Shown here: positions 41,888 to 49,429 of the stretch, in pieces | How the letters are laid out: every line of letters begins with the position of its first letter | How positions within the stretch are numbered: position 1 is the first letter of the stretch | Source: Clostridia bacterium | GTDB lineage: Bacteria; Bacillota; DSM-521; Neomoorellales; SLTJ01 | Reading direction: 5' to 3' | Length of the DNA stretch: 54,886 nucleotides | Assembly: GCA_024653205.1 (NCBI GenBank) | Contig: JANLFO010000006.1 | Coordinates: forward strand, 59,684-114,569 | The notes under the pieces: generated by a model | The model's input: only the letters and a program-made list of their open reading frames with translations | What the model was told of the DNA's origin: nothing | Databases searched by the model: none | Position numbers and translations under genes: made by a program

Positions 41888-42060
41888 CAGGGGGATTGGG
41901 CCAGCCGGGCCCGCAATACCTCCGCGTGCTGCTGGTGCTGTTCGGCCAACTGCAGAAAGAGCCGGCGCAGCTCGGGCCGGGTTATCTGCTCCGCCCAGCG
42001 GCGGTAGGCTTGAGCCAAGTTCTGTTCCGCGGTGATGGCCTGCCAGAGAACGGTGCGCAC
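41887..42060 (-). CDS. 57-residue helical protein, ferritin-like fragment or CotF-like
   Basis: GTG 42060 has AGGAGG at 42066-42071. The product (RTVLWQAITAEQNLAQAYRRW, ELRRLFLQLAEQHQQHAEVLRARL) is two helices with the spaced Glu/His pattern seen in half of a ferritin-like bundle and in small spore-coat proteins of the CotF type. The upstream extension of the same frame to 42297 is GC-rich noise inside the repeat element. Function uncertain. Confidence 0.6.
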   Translation of the reverse strand: MRTVLWQAITAEQNLAQAYRRWAEQITRPELRRLFLQLAEQHQQHAEVLRARLAQSP

Positions 42061-42204
42061 CGCGCTCCTCCTTTCCCCCTGCTTTTTGGCTGGAACCTTG
42101 CTTCTTGGTCTCGGTGCTTCTGGCGCCGGAAGCGGCTGCTTTATCCTATGCGTGCTCCCCGGAGGGAGCCACTCGGACGCCCGACCCACCGGCAATTTTG
42201 GTTT

Positions 42205-42423
42205 GGCGGGCGGTACCGGGCCTCCCCTGAGTACATTGGAACCTCGCCGGGCAACCGATCTTGGCGAGGGCGAGCGCGAAGGCGGGCCGAAGGCCACGGA
42301 CGGCCGAAGCGGCGGGGCGCCACGGACGGCGCCTCCGCCGGGAGCCCGCCGGAGCGCGAAGCCTGAGCCCTAGTTCGGTCGGCGAGGTTACAGTACGAAC
42401 GGGGAGGCCCGGTACCGCCCGCC
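42205..42423. mobile_element. Inverted-repeat element, copy 1 (MITE-like)
   Basis: The ends are a perfect 23-bp inverted repeat (42205-42227 against 42401-42423; core GGGCGGTACCGGGCCTCCCC). GTAC (42231 / 42393) and AACCTCGCCG (42240-42249) with CGGCGAGGTT (42380-42389) extend the stem inward. The interior is GC-rich with no gene and no transposase. No target-site duplication is visible. A degenerate copy lies at 44552-44740 in the same orientation. It could be a MITE or a large structured RNA. Confidence 0.6.
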
Positions 42424-42568
42424 GTCAACGGGGAACCTCCCGGCTTGGACCTATCCCGGCGCCTCACAAAAGGGTTGCCAGCCTCGGCGGCGAACACTAA
42501 AGCAGGGAAGTTCTGAGGCCTTGAGATCCGGCCGGTGGCTACCGGCCGCAGGAGGAAGGAGCGCGGGC

Positions 42569-43126
42569 ATGGCGGTTAAGCTTCTCCGTCCCCCTCTTAC
42601 CGACAAGGTGGTAGCGGAGTTGCGGGCGGGCGACCCGGTGCTCATAACCGGGGAACTTTACGCCGCCCGGGATGCGGTGCACAAGCTATGGGCGGAGCTC
42701 CTGAAACAGGGCCGGCCCCTGCCGGTGAACCTGGAAGGGCAGATCATCTACTACGTGGGCCCTTCTCCCGCCCGTGCGGGCCGGCCGGTGGGGGCGGCCG
42801 GACCCACTACCAGCGGGCGGATGGACCCCTTTACCCCTCAGCTTCTGGCCCGCACCGGGCTCAAAGCCATGATCGGCAAGGGTTCGCGCTCGGAGGCGGT
42901 GAAACAGGCGCTGATCGAGCAGCGGGCGGTATACTTGGCCGCGGTAGGCGGCGCGGGCGCGCTCCTGAGCCAGAAGATCAGGAGCTGCCGGGTGGTGGCC
43001 TACCCGGAGCTGGGGCCGGAGGCTCTACAGGTCCTGGAAGTAGAAGATTTTCCTGCCGTAGTGATCAACGATTGTTACGGCGGGGACCTCTATGTGGAGG
43101 GGCGGCAAAAGTACGCCCGACGCTAA
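42569..43126 (+). CDS. fumB: Fumarate hydratase class I, beta subunit
   Basis: 185 residues covering the C-terminal domain of iron-sulfur fumarases/tartrate dehydratases: LRAGDPVLITGELYAARDAVHK, GPTTSGRMDPFTP, MIGKGSRSEAV, YLAAVGGAGALLSQKI, VINDCYGGDLY. In two-subunit class I enzymes this subunit pairs with an alpha subunit holding the 4Fe-4S cluster and interconverts fumarate and malate. The alpha gene, normally just upstream, is not here; the repeat element occupies that place. ATG 42569 has AGGAGG and GAAGGAG. The gene is followed after 17 bases by malic enzyme, which would consume or make malate. Confidence 0.88.
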   Translation: MAVKLLRPPLTDKVVAELRAGDPVLITGELYAARDAVHKLWAELLKQGRPLPVNLEGQIIYYVGPSPARAGRPVGAAGPTTSGRMDPFTPQLLARTGLKAMIGKGSRSEAVKQALIEQRAVYLAAVGGAGALLSQKIRSCRVVAYPELGPEALQVLEVEDFPAVVINDCYGGDLYVEGRQKYARR

Positions 43127-43143
43127 GGAAGGGAGATTGAAGA

Positions 43144-44493
43144 GTGGCAAGCAAGGACGAACTGGTGCGGCAGGCGGAAAAGCCGGGCCGGCTGGCCATG
43201 AAGCTTCACCCCTATTACCGAGGCAAAATGCAAACCCTGCCCCGGTGCGCGGTCAGGAGCCTGGAGGACTTCGCCCTATGGTACACCCCGGGGGTGGCCG
43301 AGCCCTGCCGGGCCATTCATCGCGACCCGGACCTGGTTTACGAGTACACCAGCAAGTGGAACACCGTGGCCGTGGTTTCCGACGGCACCCGGGTGCTGGG
43401 CCTGGGAGACATCGGCCCGGAGGCCGCCCTTCCGGTCATGGAAGGCAAGGCCCTGCTCTTCAAGTACCTGGGCGGAGTAGATGCCGTGCCCATCTGCCTG
43501 GATACCCGGGAACCGGAGGAAATCATTCGCACCGTGAAGTACCTGGCTCCCTCTTTCGGGGGCATCAACCTGGAGGACATCGCCCAACCCAAGTGCTTCG
43601 CCATCCTCGATACCCTGCGGCGGGAAATGGAGATCCCGGTGTGGCACGACGACCAGCAGGGCACGGCCGCGGTCACCCTGGCGGGGCTCCTAAACGCCTT
43701 GAAACTGGCAGGCAAGCGCTTGGAAGAGGTTAAGATCGCCCTGATCGGAGCCGGGGCGGCCAACGTGTGCATCGCCCGGCTGCTGATGGCCGCGGGCGTA
43801 CAACCCGGCAACCTTTTGGTGGTAGACAGCCGGGGCCTGCTGCACCCGGGCCGGGAGGGGCTAAAACCTTCCTACCCCGAGAAGTGGGAACTCTGCCTTA
43901 AGACCAACGCCGAAGGCCGGGTGGGAGGCATTCCCGAAGCCCTGCGGGGCGCGGATGCGGTCATCGCCCTCTCCCGGCCCGGTCCTGACCGGATAAAGAA
44001 AGAATGGATTCGGAGCATGGCCGACGATCCCATTGTCTTTGCCTGCGCCAACCCGGTGCCGGAGATCTGGCCCTGGGAGGCCCGGGAGGCCGGCGCCCGG
44101 GTGGTGGCCACCGGCCGCTCCGACTTTCCCAATCAGATCAATAATTCCCTGGGCTTCCCGGCCATTTTCCGCGGCGCCCTGGACGTGCGCGCCCGCACCA
44201 TCACCGATGAGATGTGCCTGGCCGCGGCCGAGGCCCTGGCCGCTTACGCGGAGGAGACGGGACGGCTCTCGGAAGAGTATCTGCTGCCCACCATGGAGGA
44301 GTGGGAGGTCTACCCCCGGGTGGCGGCGGCGGTGGGAGCCAAGGCGGTGGAGCAGGGAGTGGCTAGGCGCCCGCAGACCGCCGAGGAACTTTTCGTCCAC
44401 GCCCGGGAGATCATCCGCCAGGCGCGGGAGATGACCCGGGTCCTGATGGAGCGGGGATACATACCTCCGCCGCCGGAGGATGCCGAGGCTTGA
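43144..44493 (+). CDS. NAD(P)-dependent malic enzyme
   Basis: 449 residues, the short bacterial form. The N-terminal domain has YTPGVAEPC (catalytic tyrosine), GDIGPEAALPVMEGKALLFK (catalytic lysine) and the metal-binding EDIAQPKCF and HDDQQGTA. The Rossmann domain (about 165-400) has ALIGAGAANVCIARLL, ANPVPEIWP and GRSDFPNQINN. It oxidatively decarboxylates malate to pyruvate. Start GTG 43144 is after GGGAG. The coenzyme choice cannot be read with certainty. With the fumarase subunit it forms a fumarate-malate-pyruvate link. Confidence 0.92.
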   Translation: MASKDELVRQAEKPGRLAMKLHPYYRGKMQTLPRCAVRSLEDFALWYTPGVAEPCRAIHRDPDLVYEYTSKWNTVAVVSDGTRVLGLGDIGPEAALPVMEGKALLFKYLGGVDAVPICLDTREPEEIIRTVKYLAPSFGGINLEDIAQPKCFAILDTLRREMEIPVWHDDQQGTAAVTLAGLLNALKLAGKRLEEVKIALIGAGAANVCIARLLMAAGVQPGNLLVVDSRGLLHPGREGLKPSYPEKWELCLKTNAEGRVGGIPEALRGADAVIALSRPGPDRIKKEWIRSMADDPIVFACANPVPEIWPWEAREAGARVVATGRSDFPNQINNSLGFPAIFRGALDVRARTITDEMCLAAAEALAAYAEETGRLSEEYLLPTMEEWEVYPRVAAAVGAKAVEQGVARRPQTAEELFVHAREIIRQAREMTRVLMERGYIPPPPEDAEA

Positions 44494-44551
44494 CCCGGTT
44501 CTGGTTCGGCGGTTCCGCCCGCCGGTGAGTTGTCGCCGCTTCCAGGTCGCC

Positions 44552-44740
44552 GGGCGGTTCCGGGTACTCACCTGAATACATTGGCACCTCACCGGGTGCT
44601 GAGCTTGGCGAGGCCACGGACGGCCGGAGCGGCGCAGCGCCACGGATGGCGCCTGCGCCGGGCGCCTGCCGGAGCGCGACGCTCGAGCCCTAGTTCGGTC
44701 GGCGAGGTTACAGTACGAACGGGGAGACCCGGTGCCGCCC
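44552..44740. mobile_element. Inverted-repeat element, copy 2 (degenerate)
   Basis: The right arm 44685-44740 matches 42365-42420 at 54 of 56 bases. The left arm (GGGCGGTTCCGGGT from 44552, GAATACATTGG, CACCTCACCGG) has diverged, so the terminal repeat is imperfect. It is shorter than copy 1 by about 25 internal bases. It lies in the 380-base gap between malic enzyme and focA, which holds nothing else I can name. Confidence 0.55.
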
Positions 44741-44873
44741 AGAGCCAACAGGCGATAAGCCGGAGCCGTGACCCCTATCTGGTCTCGACGGGTTCCGGTA
44801 CTGGCTGTAGGGTCAGGGCGGGGACTCCACCGCCGCGTAGGAGAGTTGGTTCGGCGACGTTGCCGGGTAAGCT

Positions 44874-45797
44874 TTAACGCTCCGGGCCGTTGCGGCGCGG
44901 CCGAAGGGGCTTGCGCGCCGGCCGTAGGAGCGGCCGGGTGCCGGGGAAGAGACGGGGCAGGCGCAGGGCTCCGGGCGGCCGCAGGTACACGAACCAGTAG
45001 GTAAGCCCCACCAGAACCGCGCCTCCGATTACGTTGCCCAGCGTGACCGGTATCAGGTTGCGGAAAAGGCCGGTCAGGGAGAGGAGGGCGGGGTTCAGGG
45101 GGCCGCCCGCGGCCCGGGCGGCCAGGACCATTAAGTCGGCGTGGCCCTTGAGCAACAACCCCATGGGGATGAAGTACATGTTGGCCACGCTGTGCTCGAA
45201 CCCGGAGGCGACGAAGGCGGTAATGGGCAGCAAGAGGGCCGCGATCTTGTCTACCACGTTCCGGCCGGCCAGGGAAAGCCACACCGCCAGTGCCACCAGC
45301 AGGTTGCAGAGTATGCCCCGGCTAAAAGCCGCCGAGAAGGAAAGCCCGGCTTTGCCGTGGGCTATCAGGAGGGCCTGCGCTCCCACCAGCCCGTGGTTGA
45401 GGGAGTACTGGCCGCTGGCATAGATGAGAAAGACCATGGCCAGGGCGCCCAGGAAATTACCGGCATAGACCAGGCCCCAATTGCGCAGAAGCTGGCGCCC
45501 GGAAATCTTGTTCTGCACGTAAGCCATCACGATTAGGGTGTTGCCGGTAAAAAGCTCCGCGCCGGCTACGATCACCAGGGCCAGGCCCAGGCAGAAGGCC
45601 ATCCCGCCGATGAGCTGCGTTAGGCCCACCCCAAAGGGAGAATCGTGCACTGCCACGGTATAAAACTGGCTACCCAGGGCGATGAAGGCGCCGGCCAGAA
45701 AGGCCAGGGCCAGGGTGGTCCAGGGATCCTGTTCGGCCTTGCTGGCACCGATTTTTTCCACCCTGCGCGCCACTTCCCGCGGGGCGTAAGCCTCCAC
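44874..45797 (-). CDS. focA: Formate/nitrite transporter family channel
   Basis: 307 residues with six to seven membrane helices and FNT-family phrases: AGAFIALGSQF, GGMAFCLGLALVIVAGAELFTGNTL, GRQLLRNWGLVYAGNFLGA, SRGILCNLLVALAVWLS, GFEHSVANMYFIPMGLLL, NLIPVTLGNVIGGAVLVGL. It conducts formate (or nitrite) across the membrane; as the last gene behind a formate dehydrogenase, formate is the likely substrate. GTG 45797 has no clear ribosome site; in-frame codons reach further upstream but offer no usual start, so the N-terminus is uncertain. The C-terminal 35 residues are basic. Confidence 0.9.
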   Translation of the reverse strand: MEAYAPREVARRVEKIGASKAEQDPWTTLALAFLAGAFIALGSQFYTVAVHDSPFGVGLTQLIGGMAFCLGLALVIVAGAELFTGNTLIVMAYVQNKISGRQLLRNWGLVYAGNFLGALAMVFLIYASGQYSLNHGLVGAQALLIAHGKAGLSFSAAFSRGILCNLLVALAVWLSLAGRNVVDKIAALLLPITAFVASGFEHSVANMYFIPMGLLLKGHADLMVLAARAAGGPLNPALLSLTGLFRNLIPVTLGNVIGGAVLVGLTYWFVYLRPPGALRLPRLFPGTRPLLRPARKPLRPRRNGPER

Positions 45798-45850
45798 GTG
45801 CAGGTCGGCCGGGATTTGCGTCTGGGATCGCCCGGCCGGATACTCTTCCT

Positions 45851-46372
45851 TCAGTGCGTTTCACCCTTTCGCTTCAGAAGTTCGGGCACCTTTTCCGGCG
45901 TCAGCCGGCCGAAGGTTTCCTGATTGATCATGGCCACCGGTGCCAGGCCGCAGGCGCCCAGGCAGGCCACCCGCTCCAGACTGAACTTGCGGTCCGGGGT
46001 GGTGCTGCCGGCCGGAATGCCCAGGGTTCGGCTGAAAGCCTCCAGGATGGCCTGTCCGCCCCGTACGTGGCAGGCCGTGCCCAGGCAGACCCGGATGGTG
46101 GTTTCTCCCCGGGGTTGGAGCGAAAACTGGGCGTAAAAGCTGGCCACGCCGAAGACTTCGGCCATGGGCCGGCGCAGCTCCCGGGCCACGGCCGCCATGT
46201 ACTCCCGGGGGAGATAACCGAAGCGGCGCTGGATTTCCTGCAGCACCGGGATGAGGGAGCCTTCCTCGTCCCGGTGGCGATCTAGGATCTTGGCCAGAGC
46301 CTCGGGAAGCGGCGCCAGGTGGGTCGCCTCCGGTCCTCCCGGCCATATTTCCTGCTGCGGAGTGACGGGCAT
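45851..46372 (-). CDS. nuoE: NuoE/HymA-like [2Fe-2S] thioredoxin-fold subunit
   Basis: 173 residues. Helical N-terminus (ALAKILDRHRDEEGSLIPVLQEIQRRFGYLP, then MAEVFGVASFYAQF). Four cysteines, in VCLGTACHVRG and VACLGACGLAP, bind one [2Fe-2S] cluster. Such subunits pass electrons between NuoF flavin and the catalytic subunit in NAD-linked formate dehydrogenases and hydrogenases. It is unusual that it lies after fdhA instead of before nuoF. It lies between fdhA (84-base gap) and focA on the same strand, likely one transcript. Confidence 0.88.
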   Translation of the reverse strand: MPVTPQQEIWPGGPEATHLAPLPEALAKILDRHRDEEGSLIPVLQEIQRRFGYLPREYMAAVARELRRPMAEVFGVASFYAQFSLQPRGETTIRVCLGTACHVRGGQAILEAFSRTLGIPAGSTTPDRKFSLERVACLGACGLAPVAMINQETFGRLTPEKVPELLKRKGETH

Positions 46373-46456
46373 TCGGTAGTTACCCCCCGATCACGCATGC
46401 TTCAAAACTGCGGCTTCCATCAAACCGCCGCTGGCCTGTTACCCGAGGCGCGCAGG

Positions 46457-49429
46457 CTAGCGAGTCTCGCCTAGGTCGCCGGACCGCTCTGGCTCTACCT
46501 GCGCCTGGGCCCGGACCGTGCCGGTCCGGCGGCCGGAAGCCGCCACCCGGCCGCCCGGGGCTCGAGCCGCCCGGGGCGCTTCTCCGGCCTCCACCGCCCG
46601 CGCCGGCTCCTCCCGGGCCAGGGCCGCTCCCCCGCCTTTTAGCTCCGGTATGCGGGCCTCGGGGTCTAGCCCGGCGTGGGTCAGCCGGTTGGCCGCCGCC
46701 TCCGGGTAGTGGAAGGGCACGAAAACCTCCTTGGGTTTCACCCGGTCGGTGATGAAGGCCCGGCAGCGGATGCTTCCCCTGGGAGAGCTTACGGCGATCA
46801 GGTCTCCCTGGTTCACCGCCAGGCGTTCGGCGGTCTGGGGATGAACCTCGGCGTAGGGGTCGGGCCGGAACCGGGCCAGGCCGTAGGAGCGCCGGCTCAT
46901 GGTGTTGGTGTGGTAGTGGTAGAGGTGGCGGCCGGTGAGCAACAGATACGGGTAGTGGTTGTCCGGCCACTCTGCCGGAGGCACGAACTCCACGGCGGCG
47001 AAGCGGCCCCGGCCGCCGGCGAACCGACCGTGGTGCAGGAACCTGGTGCCGGGGTGGCTCCGGTCCGGGCAGGGCCACTGCAGGCCCTCTTCTTTCAGCC
47101 GCTCGTAGGTGATCCCACCGTAGATAGGTGTCAGGCGGGCTATTTCCTCCATTATTTCCGCCGGAGAGGCGTAATCCATAGGGTACCCCAGGCGCCGGGC
47201 CAGGTCCGCCACGATCTCCCAGTCCGGCCGGCTCTCTCCCACCGGGTCAATGGCCCGGCGCACCCGCTGCACCCGGCGCTCGGTGTTGGTAAAGGTCCCG
47301 TCTTTCTCGGCGAAGGAGGCGGCCGGCAGCACTACCTGGGCCAGCCGAGCGGTTTCGGTGAGGAACAGGTCCTGCACCACCAGAAACTCCACCCGGCGCA
47401 GGGCCTCTTCCATGCGGTTGAGGTCCGGGTTGCTCACCAGGGGGTTCTCGCCTACCACGTACAGGGCCTTGATCCGGCCTTCCATCGCCGCCTGGAACAT
47501 TTCCACCACGGTCAGGCCGATCCTTTCCGGCACCGGCCGGCCCCAGGCGGCGGCAAAGCGCTGCCGCGCTTCCCTGTTATCCACCCGCTGATAGCCGGGC
47601 AGGTAGTTGGGCAGGGCTCCCATGTCGCAGGCGCCCTGGACGTTGTTCTGGCCCCGCAGGGGGTAAATGCCGGTGCTGGGCCGGCCCACATTGCCGGTAA
47701 GCATCACCAGATTGGCCAGGGCCCGGACGGTGGCCGTGCCGGATACGTGCTGGGTTACGCCCATGGCGTAAAGCACCGTGGCCCGGCGGGAGGAGCCGTA
47801 GAGCCGGGCGGCGGCCACGATTTTTTCCGCCGGCACCCCGGTCAGGGCGCCGGCCCGCTTGGGCGGGTAGCGCTCCAGCACCGGCAGGAGTTCCTCAAAG
47901 CCGGTGGTGCGGGCGGCGATGAACTCCGGGTCGTGCAGGCCTTCTTTGAGGATCACGTGCATCATTCCGTTGATGAGGGCTATGTCCGTGCCCGGCACCA
48001 GGGCCAGGTGGAGGTCGGCTATTTCCGCCACGGCGGTGCGGCGCGGGTCGATGACGATCACCTTGGCGCCCCGGCGGTGGGTCCGCTGCAGCCAGAAGTA
48101 GACTACGGGATGGGCCTCGAAGGTGTTGGAGCCCACCACCAGGATGACCTCCGCCTCTTCCAGCTCGGCAATGGGGTTGGTGGCCGCGCCGCTGCCGAAG
48201 GCCTCGGCCAGGCCGGTAATGGTGGAGGCGTGGCACAGCCGGGCGGAGTTGTCCACATTGTTGGTGCCGATCACCGCTCGGGCCAACTTCTGCAGCAGGT
48301 AGTTCTCCTCGTTGGTGGCCTTGGCGGAGCTGATGATGCCGATGGCGTCGGGGCCGTAGCGATCCCGGATCTCGCTCAGGCGCCGGGCCACGAGGTCCAG
48401 GGCCTCCTCCCAGGAGGCGGCGCGCCACCCCTCGCCGTTGCGGATGAGAGGCTGCCGTAGCCGGTCCGGGTGGTGCACGAAGTCCCAGCCGAAGCGGCCC
48501 TTCACGCAGAGGAGGTTGCGGTTGGCCGGCCCGTTGGCCGGCACCGCTCCCACGATTTCGCCCCGGTTCACCAGCAGGGTGAGGGCGCAGCCCACGCCGC
48601 AGTAAGGGCAGACGGTGGGCACGCGGTCCACGTCGAACACCCGGCCCTTGCCTTTAATCAGCTTGGGCTGCAGGGCGCCGGTGGGGCAGACGTCGATGCA
48701 GTTGCCGCAGAAGATGCAGGGTGAGTTCTCCAGCGGCCGGTCCAGGCCGGCCACGATTTTGGCCTCAAAGCCCCGGTAGCCGAAGTCGTAGACGTTCACC
48801 CCCACGTTTTCCGCGCAGTGGTACACGCAGCGGCCGCAGAGGATGCACTTGGTGTGGTCGCGCTCGAAGAAGGGGTTGGTGTCGTCCCGGGGGTAGTCCC
48901 GCCGCAGGCCGTGGTATTTGGGAACCTTGATTCCGTACTGGTAGGCGTAGGCCTGCAGCCGGCAGTCGCCGGTTTTCTCGCAGGTGAGGCAGTCCAGAGG
49001 GTGGTTGGCCAGCAGGAGGTGCAGGATCACCTTCCGGGCCTGGATCACCCGTTCAGACTCGGTGTGCACTACCATGCCTTCGGCCACCGGCGTGGAGCAG
49101 GAGGCGGGCAAATTTCTCGCCCCCTCCACCTCTACCACGCACAGGCGGCAGGAGCCGATTATCGAAAGCTTGGGGTGATAGCAAAGGTGGGGGATGGCGA
49201 TGCCCGCCGCCCGGGCGGCCTGGAAGATGGTCTGGCCCCGGGCGGCCAGCACCCGGCGGCCGTCGATGGTCAGCTCGACCAGATCCTCGGCCGGCGGCGG
49301 CGCCCCTTGGTTTATGTCCTCGGCCCGGGGTTGGTGCCGCGAGAGGGCGGCGTCTTCCTGACGGATCCCTGGCCTGCCCGCCCGAGAACGCGGATCATCT
49401 GGGGTACTAGCGGGTGGCGGCTGCCGCAT
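46457..49429 (-). CDS. fdhA: NAD-linked formate dehydrogenase, catalytic subunit with NuoG-like N-terminus
   Basis: 990 residues. N-terminal [2Fe-2S] ferredoxin (CYHPKLSIIGSCRLCVVEV), His-Cys3 cluster (HPLDCLTCEKTGDC) and two 4Fe-4S sites (CILCGRCVYHC, CIFCGNCIDVCPTG). Next is the molybdopterin/tungstopterin domain with CPYCGVGC, a cluster site, and the metal ligand in NSARLCHAST. That ligand is Cys399, followed by His; there is no in-frame TGA, so it is a cysteine, not selenocysteine, enzyme. The protein closes with the molydop-binding domain (LLLTGRHLYHYHTNTM, QTAERLAVNQGDLIAV) and an unusual Ala/Arg-rich tail. ATG 49429 follows GGGAGGGGG and overlaps the end of nuoF by 23 bases. It converts formate and CO2. 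Confidence 0.93.
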   Translation of the reverse strand: MRQPPPASTPDDPRSRAGRPGIRQEDAALSRHQPRAEDINQGAPPPAEDLVELTIDGRRVLAARGQTIFQAARAAGIAIPHLCYHPKLSIIGSCRLCVVEVEGARNLPASCSTPVAEGMVVHTESERVIQARKVILHLLLANHPLDCLTCEKTGDCRLQAYAYQYGIKVPKYHGLRRDYPRDDTNPFFERDHTKCILCGRCVYHCAENVGVNVYDFGYRGFEAKIVAGLDRPLENSPCIFCGNCIDVCPTGALQPKLIKGKGRVFDVDRVPTVCPYCGVGCALTLLVNRGEIVGAVPANGPANRNLLCVKGRFGWDFVHHPDRLRQPLIRNGEGWRAASWEEALDLVARRLSEIRDRYGPDAIGIISSAKATNEENYLLQKLARAVIGTNNVDNSARLCHASTITGLAEAFGSGAATNPIAELEEAEVILVVGSNTFEAHPVVYFWLQRTHRRGAKVIVIDPRRTAVAEIADLHLALVPGTDIALINGMMHVILKEGLHDPEFIAARTTGFEELLPVLERYPPKRAGALTGVPAEKIVAAARLYGSSRRATVLYAMGVTQHVSGTATVRALANLVMLTGNVGRPSTGIYPLRGQNNVQGACDMGALPNYLPGYQRVDNREARQRFAAAWGRPVPERIGLTVVEMFQAAMEGRIKALYVVGENPLVSNPDLNRMEEALRRVEFLVVQDLFLTETARLAQVVLPAASFAEKDGTFTNTERRVQRVRRAIDPVGESRPDWEIVADLARRLGYPMDYASPAEIMEEIARLTPIYGGITYERLKEEGLQWPCPDRSHPGTRFLHHGRFAGGRGRFAAVEFVPPAEWPDNHYPYLLLTGRHLYHYHTNTMSRRSYGLARFRPDPYAEVHPQTAERLAVNQGDLIAVSSPRGSIRCRAFITDRVKPKEVFVPFHYPEAAANRLTHAGLDPEARIPELKGGGAALAREEPARAVEAGEAPRAARAPGGRVAASGRRTGTVRAQAQVEPERSGDLGETR

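Noticed and set aside
43861-45282. 473-codon minus-strand frame across malic enzyme, the repeat element and focA
   Set aside because: It spans three unrelated features and has no protein-like motifs.
46676-48460. 594-codon plus-strand frame inside fdhA
   Set aside because: Antisense shadow of a clearly conserved enzyme.
46457-49429. Selenocysteine in the formate dehydrogenase
   Set aside because: The metal-ligand codon is TGC (48233-48235 on the minus strand) and there is no in-frame TGA.
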